Shown here in pieces: positions 1 through 8,619 of a stretch of 64,000 nt of DNA (positions within the stretch are counted from its first letter, which is position 1; every line of letters starts with the position of its first letter). The notes beneath the pieces are model-generated. The model did no database searches and was not told where the DNA came from. It worked only from the letters and a program-made list of their open reading frames with translations. Source of the stretch: Janthinobacterium sp. 61 (GTDB lineage: Bacteria > Pseudomonadota > Gammaproteobacteria > Burkholderiales > Burkholderiaceae_D); NCBI RefSeq assembly GCF_002846335.1, contig NZ_PJMQ01000001.1:2356001-2420000 (forward strand), read 5' to 3'. A program made the position numbers and the translations under genes.

Positions 1-990
1 GGGCAATTCCAGCGACACCTCATAGCCATTCTCGCGCGGCGCCTCGCTCGTGCTCTTGTTGGTATAGCCCACGTCGAGCACATTGACGAAACCCGTGACC
101 TTGGCCAGGCCCAGTGCGTCGGCCGTGGCATGCGCATCAAGTTTCGCTCTTTGCACGTCGAGGCGCTGTTCCATGGCCTGCGCCTCGATATTGCCCGCCT
201 CCACCGCCTGGGCCGGCAAGTCGGGCAGGCGCGACGGTAAAGTAAAGCTGGCCTGCTTGCCCCACAGGCCCAGCAGACGCGTCAGGTGCTCACGCGTCAC
301 CAATGCCTGATGGCGCGCGCGGGCCAGGTCGCCGACAGCATCGGCATAAAACACTTGCTGGCGCGCCTGGTCGAGGCGGCTCCAGTTGCCCGCCTGCTGC
401 AAGCGCGTGGCCAGCTCGGCACCCGCCTCGGCCGACAGCAGTGCCCGCTGCATGAAAGCTTCCGTCTGCACGGCGGCGACAGCATTGAAGTAGGCGCGAC
501 GCGTGTCCGACGCCAGTTGCACGGCGCTGATGGCTGCCTGCAGCTTGGCTTGCTCGAAACGGCCCCGCTCGATATTCACGCGCATCGGCATGGTCAGCAG
601 GCCGGCCAGGTCGAAACTGACGCCCCGGTCGATTTCATTGCCATGGCTACCATGCGAGCGGCCGAATGACAGGCCGGGATTGCGCAAGCGCCCCGCCTGT
701 ACCAGGTCCGCCTCGGACGCGCCAAGTTCGGCCAGCGCCACTTTCATGCCGTGGTTGTTCATCAGGGCGATGCGCACGGCGCTGTCGGCGTCCAGGGGTT
801 GGGCCAGCAATTGCGCCAGCCTGTCTTCGCCTTTGTCAGCCAGCGCTGCGGGGACACCCGTGCGGGCGTCGGCCAGCGCGGACACCGTTTGCATGCCGCC
901 ATCCGGGCTGAAGCTGGCGCAGCCACTGAGCAGCAGGACGGCCGCCAGCGCCAGCGGCGTGAGGCAAGTTGATTTTGTGAAACGGGCCAT
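1..990 (-). CDS. TolC-family outer-membrane efflux lipoprotein (3' end outside window)
   Basis: The reading frame is open from an ATG at 990 to the window edge, giving 330 residues with no stop, so the C-terminus is missing. The N-terminus is a lipoprotein signal: a hydrophobic stretch followed by LLLSGC, with the lipidated Cys near residue 24. The visible body has TolC/OEP features: long Ala/Leu/Gln/Arg-rich helical stretches, the segment DADSAVRIALMNNHGMKVAL near the start, and VLDVGYTNKSTSEAPRENGY before the edge. The family forms the trimeric outer-membrane duct of tripartite or RND efflux systems. An AAGGA Shine-Dalgarno lies 7 nt before the ATG. The stop of the upstream Met/His-rich gene is 1 bp away, so the genes are probably translationally coupled. 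Copper export is inferred from these neighbours. Confidence 0.85.
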   Translation of the reverse strand, partial: MARFTKSTCLTPLALAAVLLLSGCASFSPDGGMQTVSALADARTGVPAALADKGEDRLAQLLAQPLDADSAVRIALMNNHGMKVALAELGASEADLVQAGRLRNPGLSFGRSHGSHGNEIDRGVSFDLAGLLTMPMRVNIERGRFEQAKLQAAISAVQLASDTRRAYFNAVAAVQTEAFMQRALLSAEAGAELATRLQQAGNWSRLDQARQQVFYADAVGDLARARHQALVTREHLTRLLGLWGKQASFTLPSRLPDLPAQAVEAGNIEAQAMEQRLDVQRAKLDAHATADALGLAKVTGFVNVLDVGYTNKSTSEAPRENGYEVSLELP

Positions 991-991
991 G

Positions 992-1339
992 TCAATGTCC
1001 TTCATGCTGGTGTTGCGGAGCCGGCTGGGGGGCCGGCTTGGCACTGGGCTTAGCCATTGGCGTCTTGTGGCCTTCCATCTTGTGGCCCTCCATCTTCATC
1101 ATGCCCATGTGGCCGCCCGCCTTGCCGACTTTCTCGTTGAGGGCACGCCAGGCCTGGTCGGGCGTGGCGTCGTCTTCGGCGGCGGGTCGGTAGCCCGCGA
1201 AGGCGGAGCGGTATGTGGTGGCAGGCACGGGCGCTTGCGCCTCTTGCGGGGCGGATGGAACTGGCGTCGATGCGGCAGGGCTGGCAGCACTGGCGGCCAG
1301 CGGCAGCACGGCCAGCGCGAGGCTGAACAGGTGTTTCAT
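992..1339 (-). CDS. Small secreted Met/His-rich protein, probable periplasmic copper-binding protein
   Basis: This 115-residue protein has a clear Sec signal peptide (KHLFSLALAVLPLAASA). Its C-terminal half carries a metal-ligand-rich tract, GGHMGMMKMEGHKMEGHK, and it ends in PQHQHEGH. Such Met/His tracts are typical of periplasmic copper chaperones or buffers, which bind Cu(I) and Cu(II) through thioether and imidazole ligands. No catalytic domain is recognisable. It lies between another Met/His-rich secreted protein and a TolC-like lipoprotein, and its stop is 1 bp from the TolC start. A role in copper or silver tolerance is inferred from composition and context, not from a named family. 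Confidence 0.7.
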   Translation of the reverse strand: MKHLFSLALAVLPLAASAASPAASTPVPSAPQEAQAPVPATTYRSAFAGYRPAAEDDATPDQAWRALNEKVGKAGGHMGMMKMEGHKMEGHKTPMAKPSAKPAPQPAPQHQHEGH

Positions 1340-1465
1340 GGTATTCCTTGATTGACAGGGTATGGCGCGGCAGGCGCGCTACTGGAACGCTGGCGCGGCC
1401 GGTGCAAGCTGCAGGATCAAGATGCAGGGACGTGCGACGGCGGCACCGCCAGGTTCAACGGGCGG

Positions 1466-1900
1466 TCAGGCGGAGTGCGTGCTTCTCGGGGGACGTTCGG
1501 GACCAAGCGGGATATGCCCGGCGAACAGGGAATCGGGCGCCAGCGCGGGAGGCGGCGCGCGCAGGGTCAAGGCGTGCAAGACTGGCATGCCGGGCGGCGC
1601 CGTGGCGCCCACGGTACACGCCCCATGGTTGCTGCAATCGTGGCCATGGTGCGTGGCGCCGCCATCGTCCATGGCCATTTTCATGGGCTGGTCCGTCATC
1701 CGCATGTCGGCCATATTGCCCATATTGCCCATATCGTGGCACTGGGGTGCCTGCACCTGCGCTGCCACGACGGTGACCGCCGCCGCCAGCTCGCCCACAC
1801 AGCAGCTGCGCATGGCCGACGCAAAGCCCTGCAAGGGCAGCGTGACGGCCAGCAGCCAGAGCAGCGAGCGGGCGAGAAAGCGGAAAAAGGCGTGGTTCAT
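1466..1900 (-). CDS. Secreted Met/His/Cys-rich protein, DUF2946-like copper-associated protein
   Basis: The 144-residue protein has an N-terminal signal peptide or anchor (FFRFLARSLLWLLAVTLPLQG), then a CC pair, a CHDMGNMGNMADMRM tract, and HHGHDCSNHGAC. The layout (short hydrophobic leader, Cys/His/Met cluster in the middle, Pro-rich tail) resembles the small DUF2946-type proteins that often open copper-resistance operons in Burkholderiales. It is the first gene of the minus-strand operon that continues into the 992-1339 and TolC genes, so the promoter should lie between 1901 and 1944. The 126 bp after it (1340-1465) hold no gene I can support. Function is inferred; only the metal-ligand composition is seen directly. 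Confidence 0.6.
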   Translation of the reverse strand: MNHAFFRFLARSLLWLLAVTLPLQGFASAMRSCCVGELAAAVTVVAAQVQAPQCHDMGNMGNMADMRMTDQPMKMAMDDGGATHHGHDCSNHGACTVGATAPPGMPVLHALTLRAPPPALAPDSLFAGHIPLGPERPPRSTHSA

Positions 1901-1944
1901 GACAGGACTATAAACCTTCCCACATGAGGAAGGTCAAGTCCCTG

Positions 1945-2478
1945 TCAAGCTCGGCGGCCGTGCGTCAGCCAGATCACGTACACGCCGTAGTAGCCCTGCC
2001 CCTCCAATATGACCTGGCCATCGGCAAAATGGATTTTCTCCACTTTATTGACGGTGAAATACGCGCGGCCATCGGACGCCTCCACGTCGCCCCGGTAACG
2101 GGCGCGGGGCCGGCAGTAGCCGCTGGCGCGCCCGATGGCCCACATCAGGTCGCCGATCATGAAGTCGTCAATCATTTCGGCCAGCAGCGGCCGGTGGCCC
2201 GCCAGCATGCCCGTGATGTCGGGGTAGCCGGCGTCTCTGAGCGCGGGCAAGTCGCTTTCCTCGTATTGCAGGTCGTCTTCGCGGCAATCCTGCACGAAAC
2301 TGTTGAACGGTTCGTCGAGCAGTCCCGCGAGCGCCGTTTCCGGCACGCTCAGGCGGAACGGATGCAGCGGCAGCACGCTGTGCTGGCCATAATTGAGTTC
2401 GCGGCAACCGAGATAGGCCAGCGGGTGCAGCTGGCCATTGACCTCGCAGCGGATGCCAAGTTCTTGCTCAAACGTCAT
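1945..2478 (-). CDS. Hypothetical protein, no family recognised
   Basis: This is a 177-residue, apparently cytosolic protein with no signal peptide or membrane segment. It is acidic in the middle (DCREDDLQYEESDLPALRD) and ends with a beta-rich stretch containing YGVYVIWLTHG. I do not recognise a family. The first in-frame start is a TTG at 2481; the ATG at 2478 is preferred because a GGGATGAG element lies just upstream. The genes on either side are unrelated (copper operon downstream, diguanylate cyclase upstream). Codon use matches the surroundings, so it is probably a real gene. Confidence 0.6.
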   Translation of the reverse strand: MTFEQELGIRCEVNGQLHPLAYLGCRELNYGQHSVLPLHPFRLSVPETALAGLLDEPFNSFVQDCREDDLQYEESDLPALRDAGYPDITGMLAGHRPLLAEMIDDFMIGDLMWAIGRASGYCRPRARYRGDVEASDGRAYFTVNKVEKIHFADGQVILEGQGYYGVYVIWLTHGRRA

Positions 2479-2624
2479 CAATACTCATCCCTGCCATTTC
2501 TGCCATGCCCATTACTCTCTCGTTGCACCTTATCTTGGCCTCATGGTAAGCGCTGGCGGGCAAACCGGACAGACTCAGATTCAACAAAAAACAGCGGATC
2601 AGTTTATGCCGCACGGCACGCCTG

Positions 2625-4199
2625 TCAGGCCGGCTCGGCGAGACCCACCCGGTTGCGCCCATTTTCCTTGGCCACATACAGGGCCGCGTCGGCCGCCAGC
2701 AGCACGGCGTCCGCGCCGCGCTCCCCGTGCGCCGACGAGACCACGCCCAGCGAGACCGTAACGGCGCCCGCGCCGGGAATCACGGCGGCGGCCACCTTGG
2801 CGCGCAGGCGCTCGGCCACCTGCATGGCCACGTCCAGGTCGGCATCGGGCAACAGCATGATGAATTCATCGCCGCCATTGCGGCACAGCACGTCGGCATC
2901 GCGCGAACAGGCGCGCATCAGCTGCGCCAGGCGCAGGATGACGTCGTCGCCCACGGCATGGCCCCACTGGTCGTTGACTTGCTTGAAATGGTCGATGTCG
3001 ATGGCGATGACGGAAAACGGCCGCGCCTGCGCCTGCCACTCTTCCAGCGCTGCCGCCATGCCACGCCGGTTCGACAGGCCCGTCAGCGGGTCCGTCTGCA
3101 CGTCGGTCTTCAGCTTGCCGATCTTATTCTGCAGCAACGCCAAGCCTTTCAACAGAGCCTTCTTGATCTGTGCCGCCTCCACATACCAGGAGCGGATGGC
3201 GGCAATGTGCTCGGCCGTGCCCGCTGCATCCATGCGCCGTGCGCTCTCGGCCAGCTGCACCAGGGGCCGCGATATCAGACTGGCCAGCCACCAGATGAAT
3301 GGCAAGCTCAGCAAGGCGATCGGCAGGGAATACCATATCGTATTGGCCATCAGCTGGTTCAGCGGTGCCAGGGTCATCGCCGTCGGCCGCTGCGCCACGA
3401 TGCCCCAGCCCGTCGACGGCATGACGGCGTAGCCGGCCAGCATATCCACGCCCAGGCTGTTATGCATGCGCCGGCTGCCACCGCCCTGCTGCGCGATGAT
3501 GGTGTCGATGACATCGTTGCTGCCAGCCACGTCGCCCAGGCGCTCGGGGTCCGGGTGGTACAGCAGGCGCCGGTTCTGGTCCACCACGTACAGATACGAG
3601 CCATCGCGGTAGTAATGCTGGCCCAGCATGGTGTACAGGATGTTTTTCTGTTTCAGGTAGATGCTGCCGCCCACATAGCCCAGGTAGCGGCCATCCTTGT
3701 CCACGATGGGATGGGAAATGAAGACCACCAGGTTGCCGGCAGAGGACATGTACGGCTGCGTCACCAGCGGACGCCGCTCGCGCAGCGCCTGCACGGCGCC
3801 AGCCGAATCGAGCGTGCGGTACTTGAGGGCCAGGGTTTCCGGCGACACCCCCAGCACCTTGCCCTGGGCGTCGACGATGAGCACGGAGTTGAAGCTGTTC
3901 GTTTGCAGGCGCAGGCGCTGCGCCTCGTCCGTCAGCCAGGCGTCATCCCCCATGCGCGGCGCCAGGCCGCCAGCGCTGTAGGCCAGCTGCTGGCGCGCCG
4001 ACTGCAGGAAATCCTCGGCCGTGCTGGCCAACTTGCTCGCGTAGGCGTGGTTCGCTTCCAGCGTGGTATCGATCAGCAACTGGCGCTGCACGCTGTAGCT
4101 GGCAAAGAACGTATTGGCCAGGGACACCAGGGCGCTGGCAAAGGCCACGAGCACGATCAAACGGCGCAAATTCATGCGCAGAACAGGTTTAGTCCACAT
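2625..4199 (-). CDS. Membrane-bound diguanylate cyclase with periplasmic Cache sensor
   Basis: The 524-residue protein should make cyclic di-GMP from two GTP in response to an extracytoplasmic signal. A first transmembrane helix lies at about residues 14-33 (LVAFASALVSLANTFFASYS). A dCache-type periplasmic domain follows to about residue 280, and a second helix lies at about 285-310 (SLPIALLSLPFIWWLASLI). The catalytic domain begins near DPLTGLSNRRG. It has an intact GGDEF motif near residue 443 (CRNGGDEF) and an RxxD inhibitory site (RDAD) five residues before it, so it is predicted to be active and product-inhibited. No EAL domain is present. It appears to be a single-gene unit; a TATAAT box lies about 45 bp upstream. 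An internal ATG at 4175 is a possible alternative start. Confidence 0.9.
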   Translation of the reverse strand: MWTKPVLRMNLRRLIVLVAFASALVSLANTFFASYSVQRQLLIDTTLEANHAYASKLASTAEDFLQSARQQLAYSAGGLAPRMGDDAWLTDEAQRLRLQTNSFNSVLIVDAQGKVLGVSPETLALKYRTLDSAGAVQALRERRPLVTQPYMSSAGNLVVFISHPIVDKDGRYLGYVGGSIYLKQKNILYTMLGQHYYRDGSYLYVVDQNRRLLYHPDPERLGDVAGSNDVIDTIIAQQGGGSRRMHNSLGVDMLAGYAVMPSTGWGIVAQRPTAMTLAPLNQLMANTIWYSLPIALLSLPFIWWLASLISRPLVQLAESARRMDAAGTAEHIAAIRSWYVEAAQIKKALLKGLALLQNKIGKLKTDVQTDPLTGLSNRRGMAAALEEWQAQARPFSVIAIDIDHFKQVNDQWGHAVGDDVILRLAQLMRACSRDADVLCRNGGDEFIMLLPDADLDVAMQVAERLRAKVAAAVIPGAGAVTVSLGVVSSAHGERGADAVLLAADAALYVAKENGRNRVGLAEPA

Positions 4200-4244
4200 G
4201 GCGTCGGCAAGAGATAGGGAAATATTGCGCTAAAGAAAGGGCGC

Positions 4245-4250
4245 ATTATA
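4245..4250 (-). promoter_or_regulatory. Candidate -10 box for the diguanylate cyclase
   Basis: On the minus strand a perfect TATAAT lies at 4250-4245, about 45 bp before the cyclase ATG. No good -35 hexamer is found at 16-18 bp, so this is a partial match only. Confidence 0.4.
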
Positions 4251-4342
4251 CCGAGACACCCGTGCCAATATTGAAATGTTGGCATCCATAATCAAGGAAC
4301 GTGTACAAGCGGCAACGCAGAGCGCTGCCGCCTTGACCTGCA

Positions 4343-4900
4343 TCAAGCGTGGATGGCGTGCTTGCGTACCCAGTCCACATAGCGCTGCATCCAGCCCTGG
4401 AAGAAGCCCAGGCTGGCCGGGCCTATGCCGCCATGCTCGTCGAACAGGCCTTCCTTGGCCTGGATAAACATTTCGGGCTGGCCCAGCAGCGGCACATCCA
4501 GGTAAGCGAGCACGTTGCGCAAATGCTGCTGCGCCAGGGCCGTGCCCGTGGCACCCACGGAGACGCCCAGCACGGCGCCCGGCTTGCCGCCCCACACGCT
4601 CTGGCCATACGGGCGCGAGCCGTGATCGAGGGCGTTTTTCAGCACGCCGGGGATGGAACGGTTGTATTCGGGGGTGAGGAAGAGCAAGGCTTGCGACGCG
4701 GAAATGTCGGATTTGAGGCGCAGCACCTGCTCGGCCTGCGCGCCATCGTCATCCTGGTTGTACAGCGGCAAGTCGCCGATGTCGATATGTTTGAAGGAAA
4801 ACTCGGGCGGCGCCAGCTTGATGATGGCGTCGGCCAGTTTGCGGTTGAAGGAATCCTTGCGCAGGCTGCCGACGATGATTGCAACTTGATATTGGCTCAT
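4343..4900 (-). CDS. NADPH-dependent FMN reductase / quinone reductase (ChrR/YieF type)
   Basis: This is a 185-residue flavodoxin-fold reductase. The N-terminal FMN phosphate-binding loop reads VGSLRKDSFNRKLA, and the second hallmark is TPEYNRSIPGVLKNALDHGSR, both typical of the NADPH_FMN_red family that includes E. coli ChrR/YieF. Such enzymes reduce quinones, flavins and, in vitro, chromate by two-electron transfer, protecting against redox cycling. The protein is cytosolic and full length for the family. A GGGGAC element precedes the ATG. A minus-strand intrinsic terminator lies only about 20-55 bp upstream, which leaves little room for a private promoter. A chromate transporter is also in the window (59108-60276), but too far away to imply linkage. 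Confidence 0.88.
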   Translation of the reverse strand: MSQYQVAIIVGSLRKDSFNRKLADAIIKLAPPEFSFKHIDIGDLPLYNQDDDGAQAEQVLRLKSDISASQALLFLTPEYNRSIPGVLKNALDHGSRPYGQSVWGGKPGAVLGVSVGATGTALAQQHLRNVLAYLDVPLLGQPEMFIQAKEGLFDEHGGIGPASLGFFQGWMQRYVDWVRKHAIHA

Positions 4901-4920
4901 GAAAGTCCCCGATAACGGTT

Positions 4921-4956
4921 AAAAGAAAGCCCTGGAGTGAAGCTCATACCAGGGCT
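4921..4956 (-). terminator. Intrinsic terminator between dadX and the FMN reductase gene
   Basis: Perfect 8-bp arms AGCCCTGG/CCAGGGCT at 4956-4949 and 4935-4928 (minus strand) enclose a 13-nt loop and are followed by TTCTTTT. It probably ends the dadA-dadX transcript. It sits about 20 bp before the FMN reductase start, so it could also attenuate read-through into that gene. Confidence 0.65.
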
Positions 4957-5034
4957 ATCTTGCCACACAATCATCGGTTTTGCGCTGCCTAGCGTGCGAA
5001 GTCAGCGCGCCTGAAAAAATGCTCAGGGCCAGGC

Positions 5035-5069
5035 GCCTTGCCGAAGACAGTACGAATGTACGGCAAGGC
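5035..5069. repeat. Inverted repeat downstream of dadX
   Basis: Perfect 9-bp arms GCCTTGCCG (5035-5043) and CGGCAAGGC (5061-5069) flank a 17-nt spacer that contains a second small dyad (GTAC-GAAT-GTAC). No T tract follows on either strand, so it is not a standard terminator. It lies just after the dadX stop and may stabilise the mRNA 3' end or be a REP-like element. Confidence 0.5.
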
Positions 5070-5104
5070 AAGGCAACAACGCCATGGGCGTTTTGGCAGG
5101 TTCG

Positions 5105-6226
5105 CTAACGTGCCAAGCCCCGGTATTCGCGGTAGTAACGCCCGCCCAGGTTGGTCAGCACCTCATAGCCGATGGTATTGGCCATGGCCGCCACCGCGTC
5201 AACCGGGTGTTCGGCGCAGATCAGGTCGACCAGGCTGCCCGGCGCGACACGCTCCTCGGCGATGGCGCTGACGTCCAGGGTAATGGAATCCATGGAAATG
5301 GCGCCGATCTGCGGCACTTTCACGCCATCGACGATGGCCAGGCCCTGGTTGCTCATGCTGCGCAGCCAGCCATCGGCATAGCCGACGGAAATAGTCGCCA
5401 CCTGGCGCGGCTCGCTGGCCGTGTAGCGGCGGCTGTAGCCCACGTGGTCGCCGGCGGCAATCGTGCGCGTCTGCATGACCTTGCCTTGCAGGCGCACCAC
5501 GGAACGCAGGGGATTGGGCTCGCCGCCCTGCGGCGCGATGCCGTACAGGGCCGCACCGGGGCGCACCAGGTCAAAGTGAAAATCGGGCGACAGGAAAATG
5601 CCCGAGGAATTGGCCAGGCTGGCGCGGTATTGCGTCAAACGGGTGCGGATGGCGATGAAACGGGCCAGTTGCTCGCCATTCATGGGGTTGTTGCGCTCGT
5701 CGGCACACGCCAGGTGGCTCATGATGTAGCGAACGTTGATGCCGTCAAGAAAGTGTGCATCATCCAGCCAGGCGTCGATTTCCTGCGGCGACAAGCCCAT
5801 GCGCGACATGCCCGTATCGACCTGCACGACGGCGTTCAGGGTGGTGCCCAGTGCTTGCGCATGTTTGCGCCAGCCCGCCACCTGCGGCTCGCTGTTGAGC
5901 ACTGGCGTCAGGCCGTGGGCCGTGAATTCAGCTTCCGTATCGACGGGCGGGCCATGCAGCACGAAGATTTCCGCGTCCGGCGCCACATGCGGGCGCAGGC
6001 TGATGCCCTCTTCCAGGTGGGCCACGAAGAAATGGCGGCAACCCTCTTCATACAGGGCCGCGCCCACTTGCGCGGCGCCCAGGCCATACGCGTCGGACTT
6101 CACCACAGCCGAGCAGGCGGCCGGGTGCGCCTTGTCGCGCAGCAAGCGGTAGTTGGCGCGCACGGCGTCCAGGTCGACCGTCAGGATGGCGCCGCTACGC
6201 TCCTTGGCAGGCATGCTACCGGCCAT
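5105..6226 (-). CDS. dadX: Alanine racemase, catabolic type
   Basis: The 373-residue PLP enzyme interconverts L- and D-alanine. The PLP-binding lysine is K43 in AVVKSDAYGLG, the family signature. The C-terminal beta domain has VGYSRRYTAS and SVGYADGWLR, with the substrate-facing Tyr and the IGAISMDSITLDV stretch. Length is normal. The start ATG at 6226 lies 1 bp after the dadA stop (TGA-G-ATG), so the two are co-translated. Pairing with D-amino-acid dehydrogenase assigns it to alanine catabolism: racemase makes D-alanine, DadA oxidises it to pyruvate and ammonia. The biosynthetic paralogue Alr, if any, is not in the window. The downstream terminator at 4921-4956 closes the unit. Confidence 0.93.
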   Translation of the reverse strand: MAGSMPAKERSGAILTVDLDAVRANYRLLRDKAHPAACSAVVKSDAYGLGAAQVGAALYEEGCRHFFVAHLEEGISLRPHVAPDAEIFVLHGPPVDTEAEFTAHGLTPVLNSEPQVAGWRKHAQALGTTLNAVVQVDTGMSRMGLSPQEIDAWLDDAHFLDGINVRYIMSHLACADERNNPMNGEQLARFIAIRTRLTQYRASLANSSGIFLSPDFHFDLVRPGAALYGIAPQGGEPNPLRSVVRLQGKVMQTRTIAAGDHVGYSRRYTASEPRQVATISVGYADGWLRSMSNQGLAIVDGVKVPQIGAISMDSITLDVSAIAEERVAPGSLVDLICAEHPVDAVAAMANTIGYEVLTNLGGRYYREYRGLAR

Positions 6227-6227
6227 C

Positions 6228-7517
6228 TCAGGCTCCCGCGTATTGCAATTTGCCGCCGCGCTGCGCGCCGCTGTAGCGGCTGACAGACAGGTCGTCGGCC
6301 AAAATGGCCGGCTGTTTCGACGACATCAGGTCGGCCAGCAATTGCGCCGAACCGCAGGACATGGTCCAGCCCAGGGTGCCGTGGCCCGTGTTGAGGAACA
6401 GGTTGCGCAGCGGCGTGCGGCCGACGATCGGCGTGCCGTCCGGCGTCATCGGGCGCAGACCAGTCCAGAAGGTGGCTTCCGCCGTGTTGCCGCCGCCGGG
6501 GAACAGGTCGTTGACGACCATTTCCAGGGTTTCGCGGCGGCGCGGATTCAGGTTCAGGTTGTAGCCGGCGATTTCCGCCATGCCGCCCACGCGGATGCGG
6601 TTGTCGAAACGCGTCACGGCAATCTTGTACGTTTCATCGAGGATGGTCGACACGGGCGCCTTCGCCGCGTTGACGATAGGCACGGTGATCGAATAGCCCT
6701 TCAGCGGATACACGGGAATATCCAGCAGCGGTTTCATGAAGCCCGTCGAGTAGGAACCCAGGGCCACCACATAGGAATCGGCCTTGACGATTTCCGCGCC
6801 GCATTGCACACCAGCGATTTCATCTCCCTGCGTGAGCAAGGCATCGATCGACACGCCGTAACGGAACTTCACGCCCAGCGCCTCGGCCATCTCGGACAGG
6901 CGGGTGGTAAACAGCTGGCAATCGCCCGTTTCATCGTTGGGCAGGCGCAAGCCGCCGAACAGTTTTTCCTTGACCGCTTCCAGGGCCGGCTCGGCACGCG
7001 ACAGCTCGTTGCGCTGCAGCACTTCATACGGCACGCCCGCGTCTTTCAATACTTCGATATCCTTGGCGGCGTCGTTGTATTGCTTTTCGGTACGGAACAA
7101 TTGCATCGTGCCTTGCTGGCGGCCTTCATAGGTGATGCCGGCCTCCGCGCGCAGCACTTTAAAGCAGTCGCGGCTGTATTCAGCCAGGCGCACCATGCGT
7201 TCCTTGTTCACCGCATACGCTTCCGGTGTGCAATTACGCAACATCTGCCACATCCATTTGAGCTGGGCGGCGCTGCCGTCGAGCGAGATGGCCAGTGGCG
7301 CGTGGCGCTGCATCATCCACTTCACGGCTTTCAGGGGAATGCCGGGCGCGGCCCATGGCGAAGCGTAGCCGGGCGAGATTTGCCCCGCATTCGCGAAGCT
7401 GGTTTCCAGTGCCGGGCCCGGCTGGCGGTCGATGACGGTCACCTCATGTCCTGCCTTGGCCAGATAGTAAGCACTGGTGACGCCGATGACGCCGCTACCC
7501 AGAATCACGATACGCAT
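6228..7517 (-). CDS. dadA: D-amino acid dehydrogenase, small subunit type
   Basis: The 429-residue FAD flavoprotein of the DAO/DadA family begins with the dinucleotide-binding loop [21 protein letters not shown] conserved substrate-domain segment reads [20 protein letters not shown], and the C-terminal FAD contact is [17 protein letters not shown]. The enzyme oxidises D-alanine and other D-amino acids at the inner membrane, passing electrons to quinone and releasing the 2-oxo acid and ammonia. Length is typical. It is the first gene of a two-gene operon with dadX. The divergent Lrp-type gene starts 105 bp away, so the control region is 7518-7622. Confidence 0.93.
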   Translation of the reverse strand: MRIVILGSGVIGVTSAYYLAKAGHEVTVIDRQPGPALETSFANAGQISPGYASPWAAPGIPLKAVKWMMQRHAPLAISLDGSAAQLKWMWQMLRNCTPEAYAVNKERMVRLAEYSRDCFKVLRAEAGITYEGRQQGTMQLFRTEKQYNDAAKDIEVLKDAGVPYEVLQRNELSRAEPALEAVKEKLFGGLRLPNDETGDCQLFTTRLSEMAEALGVKFRYGVSIDALLTQGDEIAGVQCGAEIVKADSYVVALGSYSTGFMKPLLDIPVYPLKGYSITVPIVNAAKAPVSTILDETYKIAVTRFDNRIRVGGMAEIAGYNLNLNPRRRETLEMVVNDLFPGGGNTAEATFWTGLRPMTPDGTPIVGRTPLRNLFLNTGHGTLGWTMSCGSAQLLADLMSSKQPAILADDLSVSRYSGAQRGGKLQYAGA

Positions 7518-7622
7518 AGTTTCCTCATTATATTTTTTAGGCTGGTGCCAGATTAACCGCTATCATATTGGGAAAGAGCCAGTATTTGTTCACGTATAAA
7601 TCGAGATATTCAGCAATAAATC

Positions 7623-8123
7623 ATGAGAATCCTTAAAGAATCGGCACGTGGCCTCGACAAGCTGGACCGCCACATCCTGCGCATCCTGCAACAGGATGGC
7701 CGCATCTCGATGAAAGACCTGGGCGAACAGGTGGGCCTGTCGATCACGCCCTGCATCGAGCGGGTCAAGCGCATGGAGCGCGACGGCGTCATCACGGGCT
7801 ACCACGCCAAGGTGAACCCGGCCGCGCTGGGCGCCAAGCTGCTCGTCTTTGTGGAGATTACGCTCAATCAAAAATCGGCGTCTGCCTTCGAACAATTCCG
7901 CCGCGAAGTGCTGCAAATTCCCGAAGTGCAGGAATGCCACCTGGTGTCGGGCGACTTCGATTACCTGATCAAGGCGCGCATCCATGAAATGGCCGAGTAC
8001 CGCAAGCTGCTGGGCGACATGCTGTTGCAACTGCCGGGCGCCGCGCAATCGAAAAGCTATGTGGTGATGGAAGAAATCAAGGAAACCCTGGCGCTCTCGA
8101 CCGACGTATTGCAGAGCAGGTAA
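7623..8123 (+). CDS. Lrp/AsnC-family transcriptional regulator of the dad genes
   Basis: The 166-residue protein has an N-terminal winged helix-turn-helix (LDRHILRILQQDGRISMKDLG, then VGLSITPCIERVKRMERDG) and a C-terminal RAM ligand-binding domain (VFVEITLNQ, VQECHLVSGDFDYLI). It matches the Lrp/DadR group, which senses alanine or leucine and activates D-alanine catabolism. Divergent transcription from dadA over a 105-bp shared region supports that role. Position is the main reason to prefer DadR-like over global Lrp; both are possible. Just after the stop, at 8136-8147, is a perfect 12-bp palindrome GCCGGTACCGGC of unclear role. Confidence 0.9.
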   Translation: MRILKESARGLDKLDRHILRILQQDGRISMKDLGEQVGLSITPCIERVKRMERDGVITGYHAKVNPAALGAKLLVFVEITLNQKSASAFEQFRREVLQIPEVQECHLVSGDFDYLIKARIHEMAEYRKLLGDMLLQLPGAAQSKSYVVMEEIKETLALSTDVLQSR

Positions 8124-8271
8124 AAAGTAGCGCCAGCCGGTACCGGCAGCATCGTTTTATGCTCCTTTGTATAATCTTGTAGCACATTCGTGGCGACCCA
8201 AGCACACTCCCTCCTGACATCACGCCCGTCCCCTCTGAGATTGGAAGCAGTGATGCACATTGGGAGTCCGT

Positions 8272-8619
8272 ATGAACACATTGATAAAACTGGCAGCTTC
8301 CTGCCTCGCGGGCCTGGCCGTGGCCATGTGCACCGCCAGTGAATACAAGGTCAACCGCGCGCCGGACAATGGCGCCATCTACCAAAACATCAAGGTCGGC
8401 AAGACCACCCGCCTCGACCTCGACGCGGCCCTGGGCAACGCCACCGTGGTCAGCTTCGATCCAGGCTATGAAGTCTGGGTCTACAAGAACCAGCTGCAAA
8501 CGCCCAAGGTGACGCGGCTGATCCCCCTGCTGGGCGAAAAAGGCACGCGCGAAGTGGCTGTCATGTTCGACCAGGCGGGTGTCGTCAGGAAATTCCGGAT
8601 ACACGAGCCACGCAAGTAG
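8272..8619 (+). CDS. Small secreted protein with a SmpA/BamE-like domain
   Basis: The 115-residue protein has an N-terminal export signal (IKLAASCLAGLAVAMC). The Cys resembles a lipobox Cys, but Met at -1 is unusual, so lipidation is uncertain. The mature part, with IKVGKTTRLDLDAALGNATV and later VWVYKNQLQTPKV, resembles the BamE/SmpA-OmlA fold, in which a 'G-x-T-x-x-x-L-x-x-x-L-G' helix is followed by a strand carrying a W-Y pair. GGGAG lies 5 nt before the ATG at 8272; an upstream TTG at 8260 is less likely. A TATAAT box is at 8170-8175. The 3' end overlaps the convergent exporter gene by 35 bp. Exact function is unknown. Confidence 0.65.
   Translation: MNTLIKLAASCLAGLAVAMCTASEYKVNRAPDNGAIYQNIKVGKTTRLDLDAALGNATVVSFDPGYEVWVYKNQLQTPKVTRLIPLLGEKGTREVAVMFDQAGVVRKFRIHEPRK

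Noticed and set aside
5035..5069. Inverted repeat after dadX as a terminator
   Set aside because: Good stem but no T tract on either strand; listed only as a repeat.
8136..8147. Palindrome GCCGGTACCGGC after the Lrp gene as a terminator
   Set aside because: A perfect palindrome without loop folds poorly as RNA, and the following T run is weak.
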